NCBI GenBank assembly: GCA_965230045.1
Contig: OZ245940.1
Location: 2,790,001 to 2,854,000, forward strand
Length of the DNA stretch: 64,000 nt
Origin: G963662905 sp965230045
GTDB lineage: Bacteria; Bacteroidota; Bacteroidia; Bacteroidales; WRLA01
Direction of reading: 5' to 3'
Below are positions 25,394 through 34,549 of the stretch, piece after piece. The first letter of the stretch is position 1, and every line of letters starts with the position of its first letter. Under the pieces are notes generated by a model. The model was not told where the DNA came from. It did no database searches and worked only from the letters and a program-made list of their open reading frames with translations. The translations under genes and the position numbers were made by a program.

Positions 25394-27823
25394 ATGCAAA
25401 GAAGAATACCTTTTCTATTGATATGCTTATTGTTGGCAAGCAGCAGCTTTTCACAAAGTCGCCAGGTTTTGAACCTTGAAGATTGGAAATTCCACAAAGG
25501 CGATATAAAAAATGCCCAAAAAACTGATTTTGATGATGCGGCCTGGAAAAAAGTCTCCGTTCCGCACGATTGGGCTATTTACGGGCCTTTTGACAAAGAA
25601 ATTGATAAGCAAACTGTTCTGATTGAGCAAAATAACGAAAAACAAGCTACAGAAAAAACCGGACGTACCGGAGCCTTGCCTTTTGTGGGTGTCGGCTGGT
25701 ATCGCACAGAGCTTAATCTTCCGGATGATCTGGGGGATAAAAAACTGCTTCTCACATTCGATGGAGCCATGAGCAATGCACAGGTTTTCCTTAACGGTGA
25801 GCTGATCGGTGGCCGCCCATATGGATATTCTTATTTTTATTTCGATATCACGGATAAAATTAAAGCCAATCAGAAAAATGTCCTGGCCGTCCGTCTTGAA
25901 AATCTGTCTTTTTCATCACGCTGGTATCCGGGTGCAGGACTATACCGTAAGGTTCAGTTGATTATCAAAAATGATCATAGTTTTGAGCATTGGGGGAATT
26001 ATGTCACCACAAAATTGATTGGTGACACCCTGGCGCGCGTGCAAGTCCGCTCCAAAGTGCGTGCAGACAATCCAACACTCACAGCTCATTTATTGGATGA
26101 GGATGCTAAGTTTGTAACCGGTGCTACATCCGTCAATCGCTATGGCGATGAAATGGAACTGGATTTTGCGGTTTACAATCCCAAATTATGGAGCCCGGAA
26201 GATCCATACCTTTATACATTAAAGCTCGAGCTACAGGAAAACGGACGTGTAATCGATGAGGAAAGTATGAATCTCGGAATTCGTTCCATCCGCTATTCGG
26301 CAGAAGATGGTTTTGAATTGAATGGGAGAAAGACAAAATTTAAAGGGGTTTGCCTTCATCATGACTTAGGGGCATTGGGTGCTGCGGTGAATAAATCGGC
26401 ACTCCGGCGGCAATTGCAGATTTTAAAAGATATGGGATGTAATGCAGTCCGTTCTGCACATAATATGCCTTCTATGGAGCAATTGGAGCTTTGTGATGAA
26501 ATGGGATTTCTCTTTTTGGCTGAGAGTTTCGACGAATGGCATAAACCTAAAGTAAAAAACGGTTATAACCTATATTTTGATGAATGGGCTGAAAAAGATG
26601 TGGTGAACCTGGTACATGCTACACGCAATCATCCCTGTATTGTGATGTGGAGCGCTGGAAATGAAGTGCCCGACCAATGGGGCAGCGATGGGGTGAAGCG
26701 ATTGCGCTGGCTGCAGGATATTTTTCACCGCGAAGATCCAACACGGCCTGTAACAGTTGGAATGGATCAGGTTAAAGCGGTAATGGAAAACGGTTTTGCT
26801 GCTATCCTTGATGTTCCCGGATTTAATTACCGCGTTCATCTGTATGAAGAAGCTTATGAAAAATTCCCGCAGGGTTTTATCCTGGGCTCAGAAACGGCTT
26901 CGACCGTAAGTTCACGCGGTGTTTATAAATTTCCGGTGAAGAGCGGTTTTGATAGCCAATATGATGATGGCCAATCGTCTTCTTACGACCTCGAATATTG
27001 CAGTTGGTCGAATATCCCGGAGGATGATTTCTGGATACAGGATCAACACGATTGGGTATTGGGTCAGTTTGTCTGGACAGGATTTGATTATCTGGGCGAA
27101 CCCACGCCTTATGATGAATACTGGCCCTCACGAAGTTCGTATTTTGGTATCTGTGATTTGGCCGGACTACCGAAAGACCGCTATTACTTATACAGAAGCC
27201 TTTGGAATGAAAATGAAGAAACCCTGCATATTCTGCCGCATTGGAACTGGAAAGGCAGGGAAGGGGATACCACACCCGTTTTTGTCTATACCAGCTACCC
27301 GGCTGCTGAATTGTTTGTGAATGGCAAAAGTCAGGGTGTGCGAAAAAAGAATCCGGATTCAAAAATGGAGGCATACCGTCTAAAATGGATGGATGTGCTG
27401 TATGAGCCGGGTGTTGTAAAAGTAGTGGCGCTGGATGAAGCAGGAAACTCCATGGCAGAGAATGAAATCCGTACTGCCGGAAAACCGCATCATTTGAAAC
27501 TGGAAGCTGATCGGGGCACAATTTTCGCAGATGGAAAAGACCTGTGTTTTGTAACAGTGAGCATTTTGGATAAAGATGGAAATTTATGCCCACGGGCAGA
27601 TAATGAACTGGAATTTGAAGTCAGTGGAAAAGCTTCATTCCGTGCGGTTTGTAATGGGGACCCAACATCACTGGAGATGTTCCATTTGCCGCAAATGAAA
27701 GCCTTTAATGGAAAACTCGTTGTGCTGGTACAGGCTGCTGAAGAAGCAGGTGCTGCGGAATTGAAGGTAAATGCCAAAGGATTGAAGTCTGGCCGAATTA
27801 AACTTCAGACTATTTGGAAGTAA
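25394..27823 (+). CDS. Glycoside hydrolase family 2 (beta-galactosidase-like)
   Basis: An 809-residue secreted GH2 enzyme. The start is the ATG at 25394 (MQRRIPFLLICLLL), which gives a clean signal peptide ending SFSQ; the ATG at 25346 lies inside the preceding terminator's T-run. Order: sugar-binding jelly roll (WKKVSVPHDWAIYGPF, VGVGWYRTELNLP), immunoglobulin-like domain, TIM barrel with KGVCLHHDLGALGAAV, the acid/base glutamate in WSAGNEVPDQWG (about residue 423) and the nucleophile in LGSETAST (about residue 500), then C-terminal beta domains. This architecture fits beta-galactosidases and related exo-enzymes. It would act in the periplasm or outside the cell; there is no T9SS domain. Confidence 0.92.
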   Translation: MQRRIPFLLICLLLASSSFSQSRQVLNLEDWKFHKGDIKNAQKTDFDDAAWKKVSVPHDWAIYGPFDKEIDKQTVLIEQNNEKQATEKTGRTGALPFVGVGWYRTELNLPDDLGDKKLLLTFDGAMSNAQVFLNGELIGGRPYGYSYFYFDITDKIKANQKNVLAVRLENLSFSSRWYPGAGLYRKVQLIIKNDHSFEHWGNYVTTKLIGDTLARVQVRSKVRADNPTLTAHLLDEDAKFVTGATSVNRYGDEMELDFAVYNPKLWSPEDPYLYTLKLELQENGRVIDEESMNLGIRSIRYSAEDGFELNGRKTKFKGVCLHHDLGALGAAVNKSALRRQLQILKDMGCNAVRSAHNMPSMEQLELCDEMGFLFLAESFDEWHKPKVKNGYNLYFDEWAEKDVVNLVHATRNHPCIVMWSAGNEVPDQWGSDGVKRLRWLQDIFHREDPTRPVTVGMDQVKAVMENGFAAILDVPGFNYRVHLYEEAYEKFPQGFILGSETASTVSSRGVYKFPVKSGFDSQYDDGQSSSYDLEYCSWSNIPEDDFWIQDQHDWVLGQFVWTGFDYLGEPTPYDEYWPSRSSYFGICDLAGLPKDRYYLYRSLWNENEETLHILPHWNWKGREGDTTPVFVYTSYPAAELFVNGKSQGVRKKNPDSKMEAYRLKWMDVLYEPGVVKVVALDEAGNSMAENEIRTAGKPHHLKLEADRGTIFADGKDLCFVTVSILDKDGNLCPRADNELEFEVSGKASFRAVCNGDPTSLEMFHLPQMKAFNGKLVVLVQAAEEAGAAELKVNAKGLKSGRIKLQTIWK

Positions 27824-27895
27824 TTTTTTAACAATCTTCCTTCAGGTATTTTTGCCTTTTGAAAAACCAAATTTGCACAAGATTGTTCTCTTCCT

Positions 27896-28063
27896 ATGCT
27901 TATTGGATTAATCAGTATTTCCATCTTCTTCCTTATTATGGGCGCCATCAGCCTCAGGCGTCGGAAACATATTATGGCTGTATTGTTTTTTATGCTGGGA
28001 CTTTTTGGAATAGCAGTAGGCTTGATTGCCGTTTCCCTATATCCTTATACTTTACCTTTTTAG
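27896..28063 (+). CDS. Small two-helix membrane protein
   Basis: A 55-residue frame starts at the ATG at 27896 (MLIGLISISIFFLIMGAISL). It consists of two hydrophobic helices separated by a basic loop (RRRKH), ending at TAG 28061-28063. The arrangement, with positive charges on the connecting loop, suggests an inner-membrane hairpin with both ends outside. It lies 72 bp downstream of the GH2 gene in the same direction. Function unknown. Confidence 0.6.
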   Translation: MLIGLISISIFFLIMGAISLRRRKHIMAVLFFMLGLFGIAVGLIAVSLYPYTLPF

Positions 28064-28091
28064 TGCCACTGATAGTTTTTACTCAAGACTA

Positions 28092-28299
28092 TTTTAACCT
28101 GATTAATTCATGAAATTTCGTCATGAGCACATTCGACATGCTCAGTGACCACACGCAAAACGCAATAAGAGAAAGGGAGCGCAGATTTTTGGCGCACGGG
28201 AATAGCCGTAGCTATTTTGAGCACCAAAAAGATAGCATCCCTTTCTATTGCAGCGGTTTAGGCACGTAATAGAATATTTTGTGAATTATTCAGGTTAAA
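28092..28299 (-). mobile_element. Mini-element M3 copy 2 (inverted relative to copy 1)
   Basis: TTTTAACCTGATTAATTCA starts at 28092 and the other end, TGAATTATTCAGGTTAAA, ends at 28299. Its interior is the reverse complement of copy 1, plus an extra segment containing GACATGCTCAGTGACC. It forms most of the 393-bp gap before the beta-helix gene. No target duplication visible. Confidence 0.75.
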
Positions 28300-28390
28300 G
28301 CATTTTAGCCGATAATAATTGCTCAGCAGAATTTTTGTGCTCTTAATCATTTTTCACAGGAAAATATCCTTATTCATTAGTAAAAATTTA

Positions 28391-28398
28391 TATCTTTG
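28391..28398 (+). promoter_or_regulatory. -7 box upstream of the beta-helix gene
   Basis: TATCTTTG matches the TAnnTTTG element, 58 bp before the ATG at 28457. No clear -33 TTTG at 20-bp spacing. Confidence 0.45.
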
Positions 28399-28456
28399 CT
28401 TTTGATTGGAAATGTTCAGATATTTAAAGAACCAATAGATAAGTGAGGATATTACT

Positions 28457-30427
28457 ATGAAAATCAATTATTTAGTATTAGTTTCTTTTATTGTTTTTTG
28501 CTCTGTTGTAAAAACTTTTGCCCAGACTGTTATTACGGAAGGCTATGTAAATGGTACATGGACAAAAGAAGCCTCTCCTTACCTTGTTGTTGGGAATATT
28601 GAAATAAAAGATAGTACGGTTTTAAAAATTGAAGCGGGAGTTCGTGTCGAATTTCGTGATTCCTGTCATTTGAGTGTCAAAGGTGTTTTGAATGCTCTGG
28701 GTGCAGAAGGAGATTCTATTTTGTTTACCAATGCGGATACTTCGCAGTCATGGTGCGGAATTCGTTTTATCGATACTGTATTACGGCATAATCCTTCTGT
28801 TATTAAATATTGTATTATTGAGAATACTCAACCAATTGCCGGACTGGCAGATACGATCAGCTCAGGATTGTATTTTAAGCATATTGCACAGCTTGATTTA
28901 TCTCATTCGCGTATTTCAAACTGCCATAGCTCCAATATAGGCGGAGGGGTTTGTTGCCTAAATTGTGAGATGGTTCTCCATGACCTTTTAATTGATCATT
29001 GTTCAGCACCTGAGGGAGGAGCGTTGACATGTTGGGACAGTAGGATTGAACTCCTGAATTCAAAAATTACGAATAATTCGGCAACTTACGGATTTCCTGC
29101 GTATAAAGGATCAATAGTTTTGAACCGAGGGTCCAGTTTGGTTCAAGGAAATATCATTCATAATAATTCATTTGGTATATCTGGCGAGGCTCACTATGAT
29201 AGTTTAGTTATTATTGAGAATGATTTTTCATACAACGATAGAATTGTGATTATAGCTAATGGAGCGAAAATACTGAGAAATACGATTTCAAAAAATAGTG
29301 GTGCTGTGATTATGGAAAATTGCAGTGAGTTCAAATGGAATCAAGTTGTAAATAATAATTCTTTTGGTTTGTCCATTTGGTGGGGGCGCACTATAGTTTC
29401 GGGGAATATGTTTGTTGGGAATAAAGGAAGTGCTGTTTATGTTGTTGAAGGAGGTTCTGAGATTATAGGAAATGTATTTGCTTATAATGAAGCGAATAAA
29501 GGAGCAGCAGTTCACATGTCTTATATTATTGGTAGTATTTCGCTTTACGGAAATTATTTTTATAATAACAAGGCTGTTTATGGGGGGGCAATTTATTATC
29601 ACCCGTTTACTGGTGGCATCCCTGCATTATATAGAGGATGGAGTATAACGAATAATATAATAGTTAATAATTCAGCTGAGAAAGGTGGTGGTGTATGGAT
29701 TGTTGCTTCAGGAGAAGATATTAATTTTTCTAATAATACAATTGCTTTTAATGAAGCCATAGATGGAGGTGGTTTGTTTGGGAGTATTCAGGATTTTGAG
29801 TTTTGCAATAATATTTTTTATAAAAATCATGCTGAGAATAACGGAAATAACATATTTGCAACTATATGTGATACGGTAAGTTTTTACCATAATGTAATTT
29901 CATCACTTGTAGATTCTTCCGTGTTTTTACCTGAAGGTGCGCTAATTGAAAGAAATGAAGGAAACCTTTATACAGATTCTCTTTTTGTAAAACCATCGGA
30001 AGGATATGGGTATTTGAATCATGCAGATTCGGCAGATTGGTCATTGAAACCATCGTCACCGGCAATAAATGCAGGTTATATGGCCATTGATACCTTATTG
30101 CCCGAATTTGATTTCGCTGGAAATCCAAGGATTTTCGATGAAATTGTGGATATTGGAGCACTTGAGTATCAATATTATTTATCAATTTCTGAATATCAAG
30201 ATAAAAATGATATGATGATCTTTCCAAACCCCGTACAGGAGAGTTTGTATCTGAAAGGAATTGATCAGGCGGAATGCGATATTATTAATTTAGCAGGTAG
30301 GCGATGCGGCCGAACAAAAATTACTGATGGACAAGCTATTGATGTTTCGGGATTGAGCAATGGGGTTTATTATATAATTATCAAATCAGAAGGAAAAAGG
30401 ATAGTGCGGAAGTTCATTAAAATATAA
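28457..30427 (+). CDS. Right-handed beta-helix secreted protein with T9SS domain
   Basis: A 656-residue secreted protein with a signal peptide ending TFAQ. Residues about 45-540 contain repeating asparagine-rich coils of about 22 residues (ISNCHSSNIGGG, IDHCSAPEGGAL, ITNNSATYG, FYNNKAVYGGAI, IVNNSAEKGGGV, IAFNEAIDGGGL), typical of a parallel beta-helix as in pectate lyases and polymorphic outer-membrane proteins. Then come GALEY and a T9SS type A domain (IFPNPVQESLYLKG ... NGVYYIIIKS). There is no clear catalytic site, so a lyase activity is not claimed. The last 8 bp of the gene belong to the left copy of the 57-bp direct repeat. Confidence 0.85.
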   Translation: MKINYLVLVSFIVFCSVVKTFAQTVITEGYVNGTWTKEASPYLVVGNIEIKDSTVLKIEAGVRVEFRDSCHLSVKGVLNALGAEGDSILFTNADTSQSWCGIRFIDTVLRHNPSVIKYCIIENTQPIAGLADTISSGLYFKHIAQLDLSHSRISNCHSSNIGGGVCCLNCEMVLHDLLIDHCSAPEGGALTCWDSRIELLNSKITNNSATYGFPAYKGSIVLNRGSSLVQGNIIHNNSFGISGEAHYDSLVIIENDFSYNDRIVIIANGAKILRNTISKNSGAVIMENCSEFKWNQVVNNNSFGLSIWWGRTIVSGNMFVGNKGSAVYVVEGGSEIIGNVFAYNEANKGAAVHMSYIIGSISLYGNYFYNNKAVYGGAIYYHPFTGGIPALYRGWSITNNIIVNNSAEKGGGVWIVASGEDINFSNNTIAFNEAIDGGGLFGSIQDFEFCNNIFYKNHAENNGNNIFATICDTVSFYHNVISSLVDSSVFLPEGALIERNEGNLYTDSLFVKPSEGYGYLNHADSADWSLKPSSPAINAGYMAIDTLLPEFDFAGNPRIFDEIVDIGALEYQYYLSISEYQDKNDMMIFPNPVQESLYLKGIDQAECDIINLAGRRCGRTKITDGQAIDVSGLSNGVYYIIIKSEGKRIVRKFIKI

Positions 30428-30476
30428 TTAATTGGTTTTTGCTTGTTTTATGCTCAGAAGTGTTTTTAAAAAATAC
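30420..30476 (+). repeat. 57-bp direct repeat, left copy
   Basis: The 57 bp at 30420-30476 are identical to 31135-31191. They begin AAATATAATTAATTGG and end TTTTTAAAAAATAC, and include the stop codon of the beta-helix gene. The copy abuts the GGTTCTAC end of M1 copy B exactly. Confidence 0.9.
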
Positions 30477-31134
30477 GGTTCTACACGGAATTTCGTGGAA
30501 AGAAATTAGAATGCTATTTCAAACAGATTCCTCCAAAGTTTCCTCATTCTTCGGAAAATTTTGTCGGATGACGCTTTTTTATGAAGTCAGGAGGCAAATG
30601 CGGCGAGGACGTCTTTAAAATATACTATTGTGTCCTCGCCGCATTTGCCTTAAACACCTGATAAACAGCGTCATTCCGACCGAAACAAAGCCAAACGAAG
30701 TGATTAAGGCTTTGTGAAGGGAGGAATCTGTTGGAGATCAGAATTTTTTTATAAATAACCTATCAATATATCTCTGAATATTTTTATAGAGGTCAGTATG
30801 TAGGTGCATATTAGTTTTGGCAAATCATAAAAACGATAATGATTTGTTATTGAGTAACATAGATTTCTCCATCCAGCTCTCCGCTTCGCTATGAGCTTCC
30901 TGTCGAAATGACCTTTTGTTGTGTTCAAGTGGCAAAGGCGGCGAGGACTTATTTTATATTTTTTATTGTGTCCTCGCCGCCTTTGCCCAAACAATTAACA
31001 AACAGTCATTTCGACGACCAGCGGGAGGAGAAATCTATTTATTCTCGAGCATAAATCATTCTATGTACTTATCTACTGACCTCTATATTTTTAATCTCAA
31101 AATTATAAATACCCACGAAATTCTTGGTAGAACC
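30477..31134 (+). mobile_element. Mini-element M1 copy B, carrying a nested M2 element
   Basis: GGTTCTAC at 30477 and GTAGAACC ending at 31134. The left 300 bp match copies A, C and D, including the 19-bp stem at 30592-30610 with 30632-30650, but the 21-nt loop (30611-30631) is in the opposite orientation. The right part diverges from the other copies and is interrupted by an M2 element (30788-31084). Without M2 it would be about 350 bp. There is no 8-bp target duplication; instead the element is flanked by the 57-bp direct repeat. Confidence 0.85.
30788..31084 (+). mobile_element. Mini-element M2 copy 1, nested in M1 copy B
   Basis: The ends are AGAGGTCAGTATG at 30788 and CTACTGACCTCT ending at 31084. 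Flanks ATATTTTTAt and ATATTTTTAa share 9 bp, read as the target duplication. The interior has TAGATTTCTCC facing GGAGAAATCTA, TCGAAATGAC facing GTCATTTCGA, and a central stem GGCAAAGGCGGCGAGGAC with its complement, the same nesting as M1. Together with M1 copy B and the direct repeats it fills the 791-bp gap between the beta-helix and GH57-like genes. Confidence 0.85.
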
Positions 31135-31191
31135 AAATATAATTAATTGGTTTTTGCTTGTTTTATGCTCAGAAGTGTTTTTAAAAAATAC
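31135..31191 (+). repeat. 57-bp direct repeat, right copy
   Basis: Identical to 30420-30476 and immediately following the AGAACC end of M1 copy B. It precedes the start codon of the GH57-like gene by 27 bp. Confidence 0.9.
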
Positions 31192-31218
31192 TATCTTTAT
31201 TCACTCAAAATAAGCTTT

Positions 31219-33912
31219 ATGAATAAAGGAATTTTTAATCTAATAGTTTCACCTCTAATTGGCTTCTTGATTTTCTTACCTTTTTTATCTCATGCACAAG
31301 TGCATACCACCTACCTCTGGCATATGCAGCAGCCCAACTATTGGCCGGAGAAAAGCATCTGGAACCCATATCATTATCAAACAGTCCGGGAGTCGCATGA
31401 GCTGAAAACCAGCGGGAATCCACAGAATATTTATAGCGATGGTAAAAGTCACCCATTAAATGATTTGCAGGAGATTTTCTCAAAGGATGATCGTGTTGCA
31501 GCTTATCAATACCGACCAAAAGATGCGGTTCAGGGCATTTCCGGATATGCTGAAGGCGGTGCTCAGGTCAATTATTCAGGCTGCCTCATTGAGAATGTAA
31601 ATTCACTGGCGGAAACCGGACAATGGGGCTATTCCGGAAACTGGCATAATCATTTCCGTACAGCCCGCTCCTGGAAAACGACGGGAGGAAATACACGTAT
31701 GGATCTTACCGGTTTTACCTTTCATCATGCTTTGTCGCCATTGCTAAGTGATGAGGTTTTACGCAAGCAAATTCAGGCGCATCGTTATATCTACGCGCAG
31801 ACATTTGGCAATAGCCCGGAATATTCAAAAGGCTACTGGCCTGCGGAATGCGCTTTTAGTGAGCGGATTATCAAGGTGTTGGTTGAAGAAGGTTTTGAGT
31901 GGAGCATTGTGGCCAACAGCCATTTGGCGCGCAGCCTCAGCGATTACCCTCTGAATTATGGCACCAATGGCTGCAATATAGATCCGCCAAATCAGGCTGA
32001 TATCATACCTGCAACTGGAAATAATTGGTGGAACGGCCAGATTGATGGCCGTGGCGGAACATTTGCTGCGCCATTTTGTTATCAGGCGCATAATGCCAAA
32101 TATGTGGATCCGGCAAGTGGGGAAGAGTTCATCATCACGGTAGTGCCTATGGCTGATTTGTTGAGCTACAAAGATGGCTTCAGTCCAATGGGAACCGGTG
32201 ATATTGACGCAAATATTGCTCCCTATGACGACCCTCAGCATCCCTCATTGGTTTTGCTGGCACATGATGGCGATAATGCCTGGGGCGGTGGTTATGATTA
32301 TTATCATAATGCCGTGCCCGGATTTTGCAGCGCAGCAAGCAACAAAGGCTATGTGCCCACCACCATCCAGCAATTCCTTGATGACCACCCCGTGCCATCA
32401 GGCGATTTGGTGCATGTGGAAGACGGAGCCTGGGTGAATGCAGCCAACGATTGGGGCCATCCGCAGTTTATCAACTGGATTTGGCCATTGTACGATCCTT
32501 CGGATTATTCTTTTAATCCTGATGGATGGACGGAAGATGTGCGCAACTGGGCCGTGCTTGTAGCCGCAGAGAATTATGTTCAGATGGCTGATGACATCAG
32601 TGGTGGTTGCGATATTGCGGACATTGTAAGCCCATCGGCATCTAGCTCTGCAGCAGAACGGGCATGGCATCACCTTTTGCCCGCTTATACCAGCGGATAT
32701 ATGTATTATGGTACTTCGCTCGATATGGAGGTGAAGCAAAGCCTGGCCGGAAATATTGCCATTGGTTTTGCCGGCGATGTGATTTCTGCTTATTATGGTC
32801 CGGACGAAACGCCGCCAACGATTTTTATTCCGCAGCGCTATCCGTACAACCCGGGCGGTACAGGATTTGGGCCGACCTATGGATATCAACAGCATGAGAA
32901 TTCCAGCGATTTCCATGTGTGGACGCTTGCGTATGATGTGAGCGGAATCAGCTCCGCAAAACTTCGCTACCGTTGCGATCTGAACGGTGAAAATCCACTG
33001 ACCGACAATCAGAATGAAACCTATTCCGGAGGCAGTGGTGTTGGCCCCTGGGCTTTTGTGGAGATGTCGCATAAAACTTTTCCTGCCGGGAATATCACCG
33101 GAAATCCGGAAGTGGACTTTTTTATTATGCCGGAAGCCATTGCCGGAATATATTGGGCGGAAATTACTGGTCTGAAAGATACTTTGGTGGATTATTTTGT
33201 GGAAATGACCGATAATTCAGGGAATGTGATCCGAACGCCCATTCAGCATGTTTATATAGGCAGTAATGAAGGTGGCGGCGGCGGAAATGAGCGTATCAGC
33301 TGGTCACCTGAACAGCCAACTAAAGAGGATATTATTACTGTTACAGTCACCGATGCCGATGCCAACAGCTGGTTGCATTGGGGTGTGAACAATCAGGGCA
33401 GCAACTGGTCTCTGCCTGATGAGGCTTATTGGCCAAACGGCTCACAGGTGCATAGCGGAGGTACAGCCCTGCAATCACCATTTAGGGATGATGATGGCGA
33501 TGGTGTTTTTACCGTCGGGATTGGCCCTTTTAACAATCCTGCACAGATGGTCGAAAAAATTGCTTTCGTGATTTGGTATGGTGGCGATCATTGGGACAAT
33601 AATAATGGAAACGATTATCACATCCCTGTTTTACAGAATGTTGGTATTCAGGATATTCCTTTTGCTGATTTTGATGTAAAGGTATTTCCAAATCCTTCAC
33701 CGGATGAGGTATGGATACAATTGCTTGGAAACCCGGAATCAGAACAGGATGTGAGAATTTTTGATCTGTCAGGGAAACTACTTTATTCTTCAGTACATAA
33801 AACCGGACTTGTAAAATTGCCGGTATCTGAATGGCAAAAAGGTGTTTATCAGGTTCATGTGGAGAACAGGCAGTCTAAAAAAAGGAAAACGCAACTTTTG
33901 ATTGTTCAGTAG
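31219..33912 (+). CDS. GH57-like secreted glycosidase with T9SS domain
   Basis: An 897-residue secreted protein. The start is the ATG at 31219 (MNKGIFNLIVSPLIGF), which gives a signal peptide ending SHAQ; the longer frame runs into the 57-bp repeat. The N-terminal about 500 residues resemble GH57: TYLWHMQQPNYW at the start, FTFHHALSPLLSD, KGYWPAECAFSERIIKVL (candidate nucleophile glutamate near residue 210) and LLAHDGDNAWGGGYDYY (candidate acid near residue 350). A beta-sandwich region and a starch-binding-like module (ISWSPEQPTKEDIITVTVTD ... WLHWGVN) follow, then a T9SS type A domain (VFPNPSPDEVWIQL). Probable role: extracellular alpha-glucan processing. Confidence 0.82.
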   Translation: MNKGIFNLIVSPLIGFLIFLPFLSHAQVHTTYLWHMQQPNYWPEKSIWNPYHYQTVRESHELKTSGNPQNIYSDGKSHPLNDLQEIFSKDDRVAAYQYRPKDAVQGISGYAEGGAQVNYSGCLIENVNSLAETGQWGYSGNWHNHFRTARSWKTTGGNTRMDLTGFTFHHALSPLLSDEVLRKQIQAHRYIYAQTFGNSPEYSKGYWPAECAFSERIIKVLVEEGFEWSIVANSHLARSLSDYPLNYGTNGCNIDPPNQADIIPATGNNWWNGQIDGRGGTFAAPFCYQAHNAKYVDPASGEEFIITVVPMADLLSYKDGFSPMGTGDIDANIAPYDDPQHPSLVLLAHDGDNAWGGGYDYYHNAVPGFCSAASNKGYVPTTIQQFLDDHPVPSGDLVHVEDGAWVNAANDWGHPQFINWIWPLYDPSDYSFNPDGWTEDVRNWAVLVAAENYVQMADDISGGCDIADIVSPSASSSAAERAWHHLLPAYTSGYMYYGTSLDMEVKQSLAGNIAIGFAGDVISAYYGPDETPPTIFIPQRYPYNPGGTGFGPTYGYQQHENSSDFHVWTLAYDVSGISSAKLRYRCDLNGENPLTDNQNETYSGGSGVGPWAFVEMSHKTFPAGNITGNPEVDFFIMPEAIAGIYWAEITGLKDTLVDYFVEMTDNSGNVIRTPIQHVYIGSNEGGGGGNERISWSPEQPTKEDIITVTVTDADANSWLHWGVNNQGSNWSLPDEAYWPNGSQVHSGGTALQSPFRDDDGDGVFTVGIGPFNNPAQMVEKIAFVIWYGGDHWDNNNGNDYHIPVLQNVGIQDIPFADFDVKVFPNPSPDEVWIQLLGNPESEQDVRIFDLSGKLLYSSVHKTGLVKLPVSEWQKGVYQVHVENRQSKKRKTQLLIVQ

Positions 33913-33930
33913 AACCCGATGCTTTCTTTC

Positions 33931-34422
33931 TTATTCCAATCCGCTTAAATTCCAGGGATAATTTTCCCGTGGGACTTTATAGGTTCCTTGAGTGGAATCG
34001 TTTAAGTTGATCTGAAACTGTAAATTGGGTTCATCAGTCAAATAAGGCTCATTAACGGTGATATCATATGTGCCCAATGATATATTGTTTATTGCCATCT
34101 CTAAATTATACAGGCATAAACAGCTACAAAGTGCTTCCTTTTCAGATTCGGTTATCCTAATGGTGTTTCCTTCATAAAGATAGCTTGCCGATAATGCACC
34201 CGGGCAGCAATTAAAAGCTGTGTTGATGTGCTTGAAAACAAGTTTCTTTTCCTGTGCGTAATATTGGAAATTAATTGCTGAATAATCATCTGTGCTGCCA
34301 TCTTTCATATAGAGACATTCACTGTTGTAAGTAACAATATTGTTGTTGTTTTCCTCCTCATCTCCGCAGGAGGCAATAAATATAATAAGACCAATGAGAA
34401 AAAATAACCTTAACTTTTTCAT
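33931..34422 (-). CDS. Hypothetical lipoprotein
   Basis: A 163-residue predicted lipoprotein with signal peptide and lipobox FIASC, then an acidic linker (GDEEENNNN). The mature part is rich in cysteine (FNCCPG, EALCSCLCLY), spaced in pairs that may form disulfides, with beta-rich sequence to the end. I do not recognise the family. Its 3' end converges on the GH57-like gene 18 bp away. Confidence 0.7.
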   Translation of the reverse strand: MKKLRLFFLIGLIIFIASCGDEEENNNNIVTYNSECLYMKDGSTDDYSAINFQYYAQEKKLVFKHINTAFNCCPGALSASYLYEGNTIRITESEKEALCSCLCLYNLEMAINNISLGTYDITVNEPYLTDEPNLQFQINLNDSTQGTYKVPRENYPWNLSGLE

Positions 34423-34549
34423 GATTTCTGATTTTTACTACAAAGCTAACAACTTGATCCTCAAAAAGCAAGTAAAAATCGTGTTTTTTCTTTGTGTACT
34501 ATTGGAAATGAAGGTTTGTAGTGATGCCAGCAAAATGCTGTGATATTTT

